This document shows positions 8,072 to 17,003 of a stretch of 64,000 nt of DNA, in pieces. The notes beneath the pieces were generated by a model. The model was not told the DNA's origin and did not search any database. It worked only from the letters and a program-made list of their open reading frames with translations. The stretch covers positions 3,070,001 to 3,134,000 of the forward strand of contig NZ_CP014263.1 in assembly GCF_001988955.1 (NCBI RefSeq), in the 5' to 3' direction. The translations under genes were made by a program, and so were the position numbers. The DNA is from Spirosoma montaniterrae (lineage in GTDB: Bacteria > Bacteroidota > Bacteroidia > Cytophagales > Spirosomataceae). Within the stretch, counting starts at the first letter, position 1; each line of letters opens with the position of its first letter.

Positions 8072-9574
8072 ATGTCTCAACTGAATCGTTCAACCCATCC
8101 GGCACCTGAGTTTCCTGAAAAAATTCTGCAATTTGGTACAGGCGTACTATTGCGCGGTCTGCCCGATTATTTAGTACACAAAGCCAATGCCGCCGGTCGA
8201 TTCAACGGCTCCATTGTGGTGGTTAAATCGACAGATGGGCAAACCGACGAGTTTCAGGAGCAGGATAACCTGTATACGGTGGCCGTTCGAGGTATTCGGA
8301 ATGGGCAGTCCGTTTCAGAAACAACGGTTGTGTCGGCCATAAGCCGGGTGTTGGCAGCTCAGACGCAGTGGGAAGACATTCTGCGTCTGGCCCGCAATCC
8401 GGCACTGCAAATCGTGATCTCCAATACCACCGAAGTGGGGCTGAATTATGTTGAAGAAAGTATTTTTCAGAAGCCGCCCCAATCGTTTCCGGGTAAGCTG
8501 ACAGCCTTTCTGTATGAGCGATTTCGCAGCGTAGGCGGTTCCAAAGCCAAAGGATTAGTGGTCGTACCGACTGAACTCGTGACCGACAATGGCCTGGTTC
8601 TGCGTGATGCCGTTGAACGATTGTCGACCTACAACGAACTCGGCAAGCTATTTGTCAAATGGCTGAAATTCCATGTCCGTTTCTGCAACACGTTGGTTGA
8701 TCGGATTGTAACGCGCCCAACTCACGATGCGCAACAGGCTCTTCAGACCGAATTAGGCTATGAAGACAATCTGCTGACCTTCACGGAACCGTATCACCTG
8801 TGGGCCATCGAGGGCGACGACCGGGTGCGGCAAACATTATCTTTTGCCGATGCCAGCACGCCCGAAATTATCATCGAAGAAGACATCAATTTTTATAAGG
8901 AACGTAAGTTGCGCATTCTCAATGGCACCCACACGCTGACCATGCCGCTGGGCTATTTGCTCGGTCTGGAAACCGTGGCCGACGAGATGAATCAACCCGC
9001 CATGAGCCGGTTTATTGAATCGCTGATGCTGGACGAAATTGTGCCAACTGTGCCGGACTATGGCGTTCCGGGTATGGATAAAGCTGCTGTGGCACAATTC
9101 GCCCACGACGTGCTCGACCGTTTCCGTAACCCTCATCTCGATCATCTGCTGTTGAAGATTTCGTTTCAGCAAACGGCCAAAATGCAGGCCCGCAACGTGG
9201 CAACGCTGCAACGGTACTACGAAAAGTTCAACGCCGTACCGCAACGAATGGCGTTGGGCTTTGCCGCCTACCTGCTGTTTATGCGGGCATTGCGCGAAGA
9301 AGAAGGGCAGTTTATCGGCGAGATTTCAGTAAACGATGGCCTGATTTCCTACCCGATTACCGACGAAAAAGCCGCTTATTTCTACGGCGACTGGCAGACC
9401 GTGAAGATCGACGATTCGGCTACGGTACAGGCGTTCGTAAAAAGCGTACTGTCGGACGCTACCCTCTGGAAAGCCGACCTCAGCACGTTGCCGGGCTTTG
9501 TCGATGCCGTGGCAGGCTACCTTAATTTGTTGTTAACGCAAGGGGCAGAGAAAACGCTGGCCGGGGTGGCGTAA
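8072..9574 (+). CDS. uxaB: Tagaturonate reductase (altronate oxidoreductase)
   Basis: NADH-dependent reduction of tagaturonate to altronate in galacturonate breakdown. The 500-residue protein has an N-terminal dinucleotide fold (KILQFGTGVLLRGLPDYLVH) and a helical C-terminal half of the mannitol dehydrogenase superfamily. The motif LRILNGTHTLTMPLGYLLG (residues ~275-292) is the KxxxxNxxH active-site helix. The length of about 500 favours UxaB over mannitol or fructuronate oxidoreductases. It is the third gene of the hexuronate cluster. The isomerase (UxaC) and altronate dehydratase (UxaA) are not in the window. Confidence 0.88.
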   Translation: MSQLNRSTHPAPEFPEKILQFGTGVLLRGLPDYLVHKANAAGRFNGSIVVVKSTDGQTDEFQEQDNLYTVAVRGIRNGQSVSETTVVSAISRVLAAQTQWEDILRLARNPALQIVISNTTEVGLNYVEESIFQKPPQSFPGKLTAFLYERFRSVGGSKAKGLVVVPTELVTDNGLVLRDAVERLSTYNELGKLFVKWLKFHVRFCNTLVDRIVTRPTHDAQQALQTELGYEDNLLTFTEPYHLWAIEGDDRVRQTLSFADASTPEIIIEEDINFYKERKLRILNGTHTLTMPLGYLLGLETVADEMNQPAMSRFIESLMLDEIVPTVPDYGVPGMDKAAVAQFAHDVLDRFRNPHLDHLLLKISFQQTAKMQARNVATLQRYYEKFNAVPQRMALGFAAYLLFMRALREEEGQFIGEISVNDGLISYPITDEKAAYFYGDWQTVKIDDSATVQAFVKSVLSDATLWKADLSTLPGFVDAVAGYLNLLLTQGAEKTLAGVA

Positions 9575-9606
9575 CGTGCTCCTCCGGGACAATCCAGCGG
9601 CTCCAC

Positions 9607-11037
9607 TCAATATGCCAGCTTTATCTGTCGGATGCGTATGGTTGCCAGCGTGATGCAGCCGAGCGTGGCAACTACCAGATACAGCAGATTCTGCCAGTTG
9701 GCGGGTGTAAACAACAATCCGCCGGGAGCAACGTAGCGAAACTTGGGTACTCTGTCGAGGTGGGCAGGCGTGAATTTTTCCATCCGGTACACCAACGGAG
9801 CGAAGTAGTTGCGGAAAGCCGCGTGGTAATCCGTTACCTGCCGTTCAAAGTCGGCATAACGGCTCTCGCCCGTACCGGCAACATCGTTGAGCGACTGCTG
9901 CATAAACACCGCAGGCGACAAAAATCGGTAGCGGCTCACCATCGCCTGCCGCTCAGCCATTCGTTGGGCAAACTGCTCCAGTACACCTTCCATTGCCAGT
10001 TCTACCTCCAGCCTCGACCGCAGCATCTGAACCGTTCGGTCTTTGGGGTCGGGGGCGGTTTTAGGGGTAAATTCAGGATGTTCTTCGTAGAAACGAGCCA
10101 CAGTTCCTTTGTCTTTAGCCAGTTCGTCGGCGGCATCACGGCTTTGCGTAATCAGGTCGATGCGCGATGGCATGGGATGCACGCTATCGACACACACAGC
10201 CAGAACCGTTGGGATGAGTAATACGAAACCTAACCACAACCCTACCAGCAGGGCTGCGTTGTAGCCCGACTCGCGCCCAAAACTGTTGACCAGAAACGAC
10301 AGCGCGAACCAGAAGGCCGAATAGAGGGCTGTCAGCAACAGCAGGTAAGCTACCTCGCCTACGGCCTGCCCCAGCGGAACGCCAAACAACAGTAATCCGC
10401 TCACCACCAGCATACTAAACAGTCCATTGATCAGTACGTAGCGAAACATGTATCGATAGCCCGCCACCTGACTCAGCGGGGCTGTTTCGGTTAGCAGCAG
10501 AGCCAGTGTTCCCTGTTCGCGCTCCGACGAAACAAGGTTGTAGGTAAACGCAATGATCAGGAGGGGCAACAGGTATATGATGACAAACGATAGGTCGAAC
10601 GCGCCGTTGAACAGCACACGCGGATTTTCGAGTTCTTCACTATGATAGAGTGCCTGTCGTTTCGAGAGCGTCAGCTTGTAATAATACGGATACAGATCCC
10701 CCTGCCCTACCGACGTCAGAGCCAGCGCATAGGGCGGGAGCGTGGCATACCGGGCACCCATCCGATTACCGAAATAAAACGGATTGGTTGGATCACCAAA
10801 ATGCCCACCGTCGAAGTGCTGTCCCGGTTTAGCCTGTGCAATTTGCTGCCGGAAGTGGGCATAGTCGGCCCGTTCCTGTTGGGCAATTGCGGCAAGTGTA
10901 TCGCGCTGGAAGGTTGTGCGTTGCCAGCCCGTCCAGAGCGCAATCAGCACGAAAGCACTTAATAGGCCGGGCACAATCAGGAGCAGCCGGTTCGCACGCA
11001 GGGCCAGAAAGTCGTAGCGAGTGATGTGTCGGAACAT
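9607..11037 (-). CDS. ABC-2 type permease, DUF3526 family
   Basis: Membrane subunit of an ABC transporter. The 476-residue protein has one N-terminal helix (LLLIVPGLLSAFVLIALW), a ~120-residue extracytoplasmic domain, a block of about five helices (residues ~145-290; LVSSEREQGTLALLL is the coupling region typical of ABC-2 permeases), a second soluble stretch and a final helix. It lies 4 bp after the related permease 11042-12460 and is the last gene of that transporter operon. Substrate unknown. Confidence 0.85.
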   Translation of the reverse strand: MFRHITRYDFLALRANRLLLIVPGLLSAFVLIALWTGWQRTTFQRDTLAAIAQQERADYAHFRQQIAQAKPGQHFDGGHFGDPTNPFYFGNRMGARYATLPPYALALTSVGQGDLYPYYYKLTLSKRQALYHSEELENPRVLFNGAFDLSFVIIYLLPLLIIAFTYNLVSSEREQGTLALLLTETAPLSQVAGYRYMFRYVLINGLFSMLVVSGLLLFGVPLGQAVGEVAYLLLLTALYSAFWFALSFLVNSFGRESGYNAALLVGLWLGFVLLIPTVLAVCVDSVHPMPSRIDLITQSRDAADELAKDKGTVARFYEEHPEFTPKTAPDPKDRTVQMLRSRLEVELAMEGVLEQFAQRMAERQAMVSRYRFLSPAVFMQQSLNDVAGTGESRYADFERQVTDYHAAFRNYFAPLVYRMEKFTPAHLDRVPKFRYVAPGGLLFTPANWQNLLYLVVATLGCITLATIRIRQIKLAY

Positions 11038-11041
11038 AGGC

Positions 11042-12460
11042 TTACAGGTCGAGTCGGATGCGGTAGGCGGTTTGGTTTAGGAGAAAAGCGACCACGAAAA
11101 TCCAGACAGACAGCGCGGCTAAACTCAATACAAGCTGTTGCAGAACGAACCGGAACGGCGGTGGTTCGTACCGGAACGGTGGCACGGCTTTCCAGAGTGC
11201 GGGGCCAACCTGATAAGCAGCCTGCCCCGCGCCATGCTGGATGATGTCGCGGTTCATAGTCTGGGCAATAAGCTGCCGATGCTGCTCGGCCTGTTTGGCA
11301 AAGTGTAGCTGTTTGGGCAGGTTGGTTCCGGCCAGCCCCGCCGACAGGCTCTGCATTGCCAGTGCGGGCGACAACCCGTTTATCAGGTCCATCAGTGCAT
11401 CCTGCCGGGCATAGGTTTCGTGCAATGCCCCGTAGTTGTGGGCATAAATCAATTCGCCATATTCTTCGCCTTCCTGCAACAAAACCCCCTGATAGCCAAT
11501 CGGTAGCTTCGTGATTGTGTCGACTCCGTAACGGGTCAACAACGAATCATCGAGCCGTTTCCGACGCAGTGATACCGGTGTTTTGCGGTCGATACCCAGT
11601 TCATTGTCGAGCCGGACGTTGTGCGAAAACGCGAACGACGACGGAGCCGGATAAACCGTTTTTGCCAGACTACTGCCCAGCCGTGGCACCACAAACGTAC
11701 CAAACGCCCAAAGGCCCAGCAACGTAACCAAAGCTATTCCCGATCCCGACGCCCGCGCCGATACCAGCAGCGCAACGCCTGTCCACAAGGCAAAATAAAC
11801 GAGATAGATTGCCAGCATCAGCCCCAGGTTCGGCAGTATGTCGAAAAACGCGTCTGTACCACCCGCCAGCCAGACTGCCATGCCAGCCAACACCAGCATC
11901 GGCGCAACCAACGCCAGCACCACCCGATAAAGTGCAACGGCTTTGCCCCACAATATATAACGGGGAGCTACGCCGGCACTGAACAGCAGCCGCAGTGTAC
12001 CACCCTCGCGCTCTTTGGTGAACAGGTTGAAGCCCAGCAGCACTATTGCCAGCGGCACCAGAAACTGCCACACAAAACCCACTGTCAGCGAACCGAACCT
12101 CGCCAGATTGCCCGCATCGTTGGCGTCGCGCTGTTTCACTTCGTTCTGGTTGTGGGCTTCCAGCCAAACGGCCTGACCGAGATAGTTTTCCAGACCCCGA
12201 TCCAATACCGACAGGGGCGACAGGGGTTTGTAGACATAAAACCCGTAGTGTGCGGCTCCGTGCGGATTTTTAGTACCCTGTGCCAGCCACTGCCGATAGC
12301 TTGCGTCCGCTGCATCAGTATGCGTTCGATTCGTGCTTACATACGTCGTATACCCTGATGCCAAAGCCACGGCAAACAGCGCGTAGAGCGTCAGCCCGAT
12401 CCAGCGTACCCGACGGTCCTGCCCGTAATCGGCCATTTCTTTCTGAACCAGATTCAGCAT
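11042..12460 (-). CDS. ABC-2 type permease, DUF3526 family (paralogue)
   Basis: 472 residues with the same plan as the following gene: an N-terminal helix (LTLYALFAVALASGYTTYV), a soluble loop, then a helix cluster with FTKEREGGTLRLLFSAG as coupling region, a soluble domain with HNYGALHETYARQDAL, and a last helix. The two permeases probably form a heterodimer driven by the ATPase at 12466-13188, 5 bp upstream. Such triads near TonB receptors are frequent in Bacteroidota, but their substrates are not established. Confidence 0.85.
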   Translation of the reverse strand: MLNLVQKEMADYGQDRRVRWIGLTLYALFAVALASGYTTYVSTNRTHTDAADASYRQWLAQGTKNPHGAAHYGFYVYKPLSPLSVLDRGLENYLGQAVWLEAHNQNEVKQRDANDAGNLARFGSLTVGFVWQFLVPLAIVLLGFNLFTKEREGGTLRLLFSAGVAPRYILWGKAVALYRVVLALVAPMLVLAGMAVWLAGGTDAFFDILPNLGLMLAIYLVYFALWTGVALLVSARASGSGIALVTLLGLWAFGTFVVPRLGSSLAKTVYPAPSSFAFSHNVRLDNELGIDRKTPVSLRRKRLDDSLLTRYGVDTITKLPIGYQGVLLQEGEEYGELIYAHNYGALHETYARQDALMDLINGLSPALAMQSLSAGLAGTNLPKQLHFAKQAEQHRQLIAQTMNRDIIQHGAGQAAYQVGPALWKAVPPFRYEPPPFRFVLQQLVLSLAALSVWIFVVAFLLNQTAYRIRLDL

Positions 12461-12465
12461 GGTTG

Positions 12466-13188
12466 TTACGGGGTCACGGGTTCGTTTGAAACAGCTTTCA
12501 TATAAATAGCTTCCAACTCGGCGGGGGTTACGTCGGCGGCATCGAGTTCGCAGACCAGAACGCCGTCGCGCATAATACCGATGCGGTCGGCAGCTTCTTT
12601 GGCTCGAAACAGATCGTGCGTCACCATCAGAATAGCCACACCATCGTCGCGTATGGATCGAATCAGGTTTGAGAACTCGTTGCTGGCGAGCGGATCGAGA
12701 CCACTGGTCGGTTCGTCGAGAAACAGGGCTTTGGCCTGTTTGGCTAAAGCCATGGCAATACCCACTTTCTGGCGCATTCCTTTCGAGTAAGTTCCAACGT
12801 TCTGTGCATGTGCATCAGTCTGCAAACCAGCCCGGTTCAGCAGATCGCGAAGTTGTGTGTCCGTGTAATTCCGGCCCGATAACCCACTGAAAAAGGCGAG
12901 ATTTTGCAGACCCGTCAGGTACGGGTACAGCATTACGTTTTCGGGAATGTAGGCTACCAGCGGTTTAGTGGCGGCACCCCCTTCGCGCAGTTCGATGCCA
13001 TCGATGAATACCTGCCCGGACGTGGGTTCCAGAAAGCCCATGAAGAGGTTGATGGTCGTGCTTTTACCCGCGCCGTTGGCACCCAGCAGTGCGTAAATTT
13101 CGCCCGCCTGTACGTGCAGATTCAACTCCCGCAACGCAGTTTTCCGGTCGTATCGTTTCGTGAGGTTTATTGCCTGAAGCATACGCAA
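12466..13188 (-). CDS. ABC transporter ATP-binding protein
   Basis: 240-residue nucleotide-binding subunit. Walker A is GANGAGKSTT (residues ~34-43), the Q-loop is near YIPENVMLYPYLTG, the signature appears as YSKGMRQKVGIA instead of LSGGQ, and Walker B is KALFLDEPTSGLDPLA with H-loop VTHDLF. The degenerate signature is usual for GldA/NosF-like ATPases that pair with ABC-2 permeases. It is translationally close to the two DUF3526 permeases and 48 bp after the TonB receptor gene. Confidence 0.93.
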   Translation of the reverse strand: MRMLQAINLTKRYDRKTALRELNLHVQAGEIYALLGANGAGKSTTINLFMGFLEPTSGQVFIDGIELREGGAATKPLVAYIPENVMLYPYLTGLQNLAFFSGLSGRNYTDTQLRDLLNRAGLQTDAHAQNVGTYSKGMRQKVGIAMALAKQAKALFLDEPTSGLDPLASNEFSNLIRSIRDDGVAILMVTHDLFRAKEAADRIGIMRDGVLVCELDAADVTPAELEAIYMKAVSNEPVTP

Positions 13189-13236
13189 GGTAGAGACGGA
13201 TAAAGAGAATTTAAGTTAGGTAGGGAACCGATTCAT

Positions 13237-15603
13237 TCATTCACGCTTTCGGCCAGTGAACGTGTACATCAGCCCCAGCATGGCCGTGCGTGGCTGACCG
13301 GGGTTATATTGGGTGCGGTCGGTAGCGTTGTTGCCCCGGCTGGCCGAATTGGCGTACAGTTCGTTGGTGGCGTTCAACACGTTGACAAACACCTCGGCTC
13401 CGCGCCAGACGTAACCCGCACGCAGGTTGAGCAAACTGACGCCCCGACCACCCAGAAAGCCCCGGTCGTCGTAGCGATAGCGGTTAACCTGATCGACATA
13501 CCACCAGCCAATACGTTGCCACTCCGCCGACAGCCGCAGTCCCTTCGCCCAGCCCGGTTTATAAATAACTTCGGTGTTACCGAGCCAGTTGGGCGACGAA
13601 GGCATGTCGAAGCCATCGAGTTTCTGCACAGCGTCGGTAGCGCGGGTAGAGAGCGTAAAGTCAACGAAGCGGTGAATGGCCCGCGTACCGCTGAACCGGA
13701 TGAGCCAAGCATCGGTAGGCCGGTAGCTCAGACTCCACTCGACGCCCCGGTGTAGGGTCTGCCCGGCACTCTGAAAGTCGGTGTTACCGTCGGGCTGACG
13801 GATGCTCAGGATTTCATCGCGGGCATCCATATGGTAATAAGCCAGGTCGATATACAGCCGGTTTTTCAGCAACGACGCCCAGCCGCCCACTTCGCGGTTA
13901 CTGAACTGTGCTGGTTTCAGGTTGTAATAAAACAAATCCTGACCGGGCTTCGGGTTGGGCCGTGGCCGAAAAATAGCCGACAGGCCCGGTGGGGCAAATC
14001 CCCGGCTGTAGTTGGCATATACGCCTACGCCCTGCCCCAAATCGTAGGTCAGACCGAGTTTGGGCGTAAACTGCTGGTAGGTTTTTGTACCGGTAGTTTT
14101 GTCGATAAAATTCTGATAATCAAACGCCATTCGGTCGAATCGTCCGCCTGCCGTAAGTTGTAGCCGGTCAAGAGGGCGCACGTCGAGCTGGGCGTATAAG
14201 GCTGTATTGAACAGGTTGGCCGCGTAGTTGGACACTTTCAGGTCGGGCCGTTCTTCGAGCAGGCGATACCGCTCCACAGACCGCCCATCGGCCCGCAGGT
14301 CGGCGGCTAAGTTGTATCGGTAGGCGTTGTACGACACGGGCGAGTAATCGGCTGAGCCGCCAACGATGAGCTTACTCCGCAGCCCATCGAAGCGTTGGCT
14401 ATGCTGGGCAAGCAGCCCCCGGCTGGAGAAGGTAGTAATCTGATTTTCAGTCCAGGCAGTGCGTTGTCCAGTGGTCCAGCGCACGGTATGCGTCGGGCTT
14501 TGCGGGTAGTAGTTGTCCCGGTAAAACAGTGTTACAAAACTCTCAGAACCTCTTGCCCACTGGTGATTGAGCGTCAATCGGGCACGCATCGAACGAATGT
14601 TGCGGTCCATAAAGTCATTGAACACCACATACTGTCGGTTGTAATACGCTACACTGTCGATGCCGCCGTTTACCTGCGAGCGGTAGTTATTGTAGGCCAC
14701 ACTCGCCGTTAGTGTTGTACGATTGGTCAGGTGATAGTCGAGCCGGGCGTTCACCGACGTTTTGTCGTAGTCCATGTGTGGCAGCCAGGTGTCGCGCTGC
14801 CGGGCAAAAGAGCCGCCCACAAACACGCCAAGTTTTTTGGTCAGCATACCGCCCGCATTATACTGGACCCGCCGAAACGACCATTGATCGCCCTGTATAC
14901 CCACGCGCACGGTCGGTATGGCCGTAGGCTGAAAGGTAATCAGGTTGATGGCTCCACCCACGGCTTCCGGCCCATACAGGCTCGATGCCGGGCCACGCAC
15001 TACCTCGATACTACTGATTGCCAACAGGTTGGTTTCGATCAGCGAATTGTGATTAAACAGGCCCATCGGTCGCAGCGGTACGCCGTCTTCCATATAGAGA
15101 AAATAAGCGTTGGTTGAGAGCGGTTGCCGGATCGACATCGAATGCTGCTCATTTTGCAGATTGGGCATCGCTACCCCCGGCACTTTGTTGAGCAGTTCGA
15201 CCAAGTTCTGCGGGCGCGTTTCCTGAACGAGAGTTGTGTTCAGTTTGGCGATGGCTACGGGAGCTTCGGTGCGCTTTTGCGCTTCGCGGCTCGCCGTTAC
15301 GACAATGGCTTGCAGGTCTTCGACTGCCGGTTCGAGGGCAATGCGCCACTCGCCGGTGGCGGGTGCCGTCACCAACCGTTCGCGGTAGCCAACAGTTGAA
15401 ATGCGTAGTTGCCGGGCGTCGGTCGTCAGACTGAACCGCCCGGCCCGGTTAGTGATAGCTCCTGCGGTCGTGCCGGGCACCTGCACCGTAGCCCCGGCGA
15501 TGGGTTCGTTGCTTTCAGCGTCGTAAACGCAGCCGTTGCGACTGGTTTGAGCGTATGAGAACACACAACCAACCAGCATAAGAAAAAGAGGAAGTAGGCG
15601 CAT
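13237..15603 (-). CDS. TonB-dependent receptor
   Basis: Outer-membrane gated barrel for import of a scarce ligand. The start at 15603 (MRLLPLFLMLVGCVFSYAQ) gives a good signal peptide; a start five codons upstream is less convincing. The order is a carboxypeptidase-regulatory-like domain (residues ~20-100), a plug domain with LVELLNKVPGVAMPNLQN and EVVRGPASSLYGPEAVGGAI, and a ~550-residue barrel ending in VYTFTGRKRE. No SusD partner is adjacent. Instead it is followed by an ABC triad, suggesting an uptake route for a metal complex or small cofactor; that is inference. Confidence 0.9.
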   Translation of the reverse strand: MRLLPLFLMLVGCVFSYAQTSRNGCVYDAESNEPIAGATVQVPGTTAGAITNRAGRFSLTTDARQLRISTVGYRERLVTAPATGEWRIALEPAVEDLQAIVVTASREAQKRTEAPVAIAKLNTTLVQETRPQNLVELLNKVPGVAMPNLQNEQHSMSIRQPLSTNAYFLYMEDGVPLRPMGLFNHNSLIETNLLAISSIEVVRGPASSLYGPEAVGGAINLITFQPTAIPTVRVGIQGDQWSFRRVQYNAGGMLTKKLGVFVGGSFARQRDTWLPHMDYDKTSVNARLDYHLTNRTTLTASVAYNNYRSQVNGGIDSVAYYNRQYVVFNDFMDRNIRSMRARLTLNHQWARGSESFVTLFYRDNYYPQSPTHTVRWTTGQRTAWTENQITTFSSRGLLAQHSQRFDGLRSKLIVGGSADYSPVSYNAYRYNLAADLRADGRSVERYRLLEERPDLKVSNYAANLFNTALYAQLDVRPLDRLQLTAGGRFDRMAFDYQNFIDKTTGTKTYQQFTPKLGLTYDLGQGVGVYANYSRGFAPPGLSAIFRPRPNPKPGQDLFYYNLKPAQFSNREVGGWASLLKNRLYIDLAYYHMDARDEILSIRQPDGNTDFQSAGQTLHRGVEWSLSYRPTDAWLIRFSGTRAIHRFVDFTLSTRATDAVQKLDGFDMPSSPNWLGNTEVIYKPGWAKGLRLSAEWQRIGWWYVDQVNRYRYDDRGFLGGRGVSLLNLRAGYVWRGAEVFVNVLNATNELYANSASRGNNATDRTQYNPGQPRTAMLGLMYTFTGRKRE

Positions 15604-15656
15604 AGGTATCCTGTGCAACTATGTTGCCATGAAAAAATTAACCAGTTTTTAGCTAA

Positions 15657-16949
15657 TTAGAGCAGTTGATTCGGATTGATCTTTTTTGCCATTGCCAGCA
15701 GTTTGCCGCCTTCTTCTGAGCGACCACCGGCCATAGCAATAGCACTGGCCCGACGGAGCAATTCGGGGTCTTTATTGCCGGTTCGCATCGCTACGGCCAC
15801 GTGTTCCTGTGCTTTGGCAATGTTCTTCTGACCGAAATAAACCCAGGCTAACGCGTGGTTCACGTCAATGTTTTTGGGCCGTTTTCTGTATTCTTTCAGC
15901 CCATAAACCAATGCCGAATCCAACTGACCAGAGGCCGTATAGAGTTTACACAGTTCCAGGTCAACGGCGTGGCCGGAGCGGGCATCTTCATCGAGCATAG
16001 TGGCTACTTCAGCGTATTTCGTCAACGCTTTGGCCTTATCACCCTGCAACGCATACATGTCGGCCATTTCTTCATGGAAGGAGAACTCAGGCATGATCGA
16101 GGCCGCCTTGTCGAGCGTAGCTAAAGCGGCTGGATACTGTCGGCGGGCTTTCTGGATGCTGGCTTTTCCGCGCAGGGCGAAGGCATAACTGGGCCGCACT
16201 ACCAGAATACCATCGTATTCGCGTTCGGCTGCGGCCAACTGCCCCGTGGTTTCGTAGAGATGGCCCAGCGTATTTTTGCTCCAGCAGTAAGGCTCCGAAC
16301 CGGGCAATCCGGCCTGAACGGCCATTTTCATGGCTTCGATGGCTCCTTTGTAATCACCATAAATTTCGCGAAGGTATGAAGCCCGCGAATACGACTCCAG
16401 CGAAGGTTTCAGTTCCTGCATTTTATCGGACATGCTCACGGCCTGTTCGTAGTCGCCCAGTTCTACGTTGGCGTCTACCAGTACCCCATATACGTAAGCG
16501 TTGTGCGGGTTGATCTGACGTGCTTTTTCGGCCAATGTTCGCGCTTCGGCAAACTGATGTTGCGACATCTTAACCGACGATTTGAACGTGATAGCTTCAA
16601 AGTTTTTCGGGTCGATTGCCAGCACACCGTCCAGAATTTTCAGGATGGCCGGATAATAATACGGATGCTCGCCCGTGATACGCGCTTCGGCGAGGTAGAT
16701 CATGGCAACCTGTAGCCGGGGTTTTACATCACCGGGATTTTTCCAGATTGCCTGCTGCAACTCTGTTACCTTCTGTTGCGTCCGGGGCCATTCGGGGGTC
16801 TTCGCCAGTTCGCCCTGCCGTTGGAACAGCGCAGGCATCGTCGTTGGGTCGTCGGTTGTCTGGGTGGTTTCGGTCGAGGATTTGGACTGGCAACCGACCT
16901 GATTGAGCAAAGCCAAACCAACTAAAAATGATATGTATAGCGTGCGCAT
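15657..16949 (-). CDS. TPR-repeat lipoprotein
   Basis: From the ATG at 16947-16949 the protein begins MRTLYISFLVGLALLNQVGC, a lipoprotein signal with lipobox NQVGC. About ten tetratricopeptide-like repeats follow (for example YVYGVLVDANVELGDYEQAV and YAFALRGKASIQKARRQYPA), so it is a periplasm-facing helical scaffold. It lies between the DUF4331 genes and the TonB receptor on the same strand and may act with them. The ATG eight codons upstream (16973) is unlikely because it would precede the signal peptide with polar residues. Confidence 0.85.
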   Translation of the reverse strand: MRTLYISFLVGLALLNQVGCQSKSSTETTQTTDDPTTMPALFQRQGELAKTPEWPRTQQKVTELQQAIWKNPGDVKPRLQVAMIYLAEARITGEHPYYYPAILKILDGVLAIDPKNFEAITFKSSVKMSQHQFAEARTLAEKARQINPHNAYVYGVLVDANVELGDYEQAVSMSDKMQELKPSLESYSRASYLREIYGDYKGAIEAMKMAVQAGLPGSEPYCWSKNTLGHLYETTGQLAAAEREYDGILVVRPSYAFALRGKASIQKARRQYPAALATLDKAASIMPEFSFHEEMADMYALQGDKAKALTKYAEVATMLDEDARSGHAVDLELCKLYTASGQLDSALVYGLKEYRKRPKNIDVNHALAWVYFGQKNIAKAQEHVAVAMRTGNKDPELLRRASAIAMAGGRSEEGGKLLAMAKKINPNQLL

Positions 16950-16968
16950 GGTGGTAGGTTTTGTATTT

Positions 16969-16991
16969 CCCAACCCTGAGTCAGGGTTGGG
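16969..16991. promoter_or_regulatory. 23-bp palindrome between the DUF4331 and TPR genes
   Basis: Arms 16969-16979 and 16981-16991 are perfect 11-mers around a single central base (CCCAACCCTGA/TCAGGGTTGGG). It lies between the stop of the upstream gene (17004) and the next start (16949). With almost no loop it suits a protein-binding operator or a repeat better than an intrinsic terminator, and no T-run follows. Confidence 0.5.
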
Positions 16992-17003
16992 GAATGTGAA
17001 GGG

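Noticed and set aside
13309..15434. Several plus-strand open frames opposite the TonB receptor gene
   Set aside because: They are the complement of a strongly coding GC-rich gene, with no recognisable domains or starts.
16969..16991. Intrinsic terminator
   Set aside because: Perfect stem but a one-base loop and no T-run on either strand, so listed only as a palindrome.
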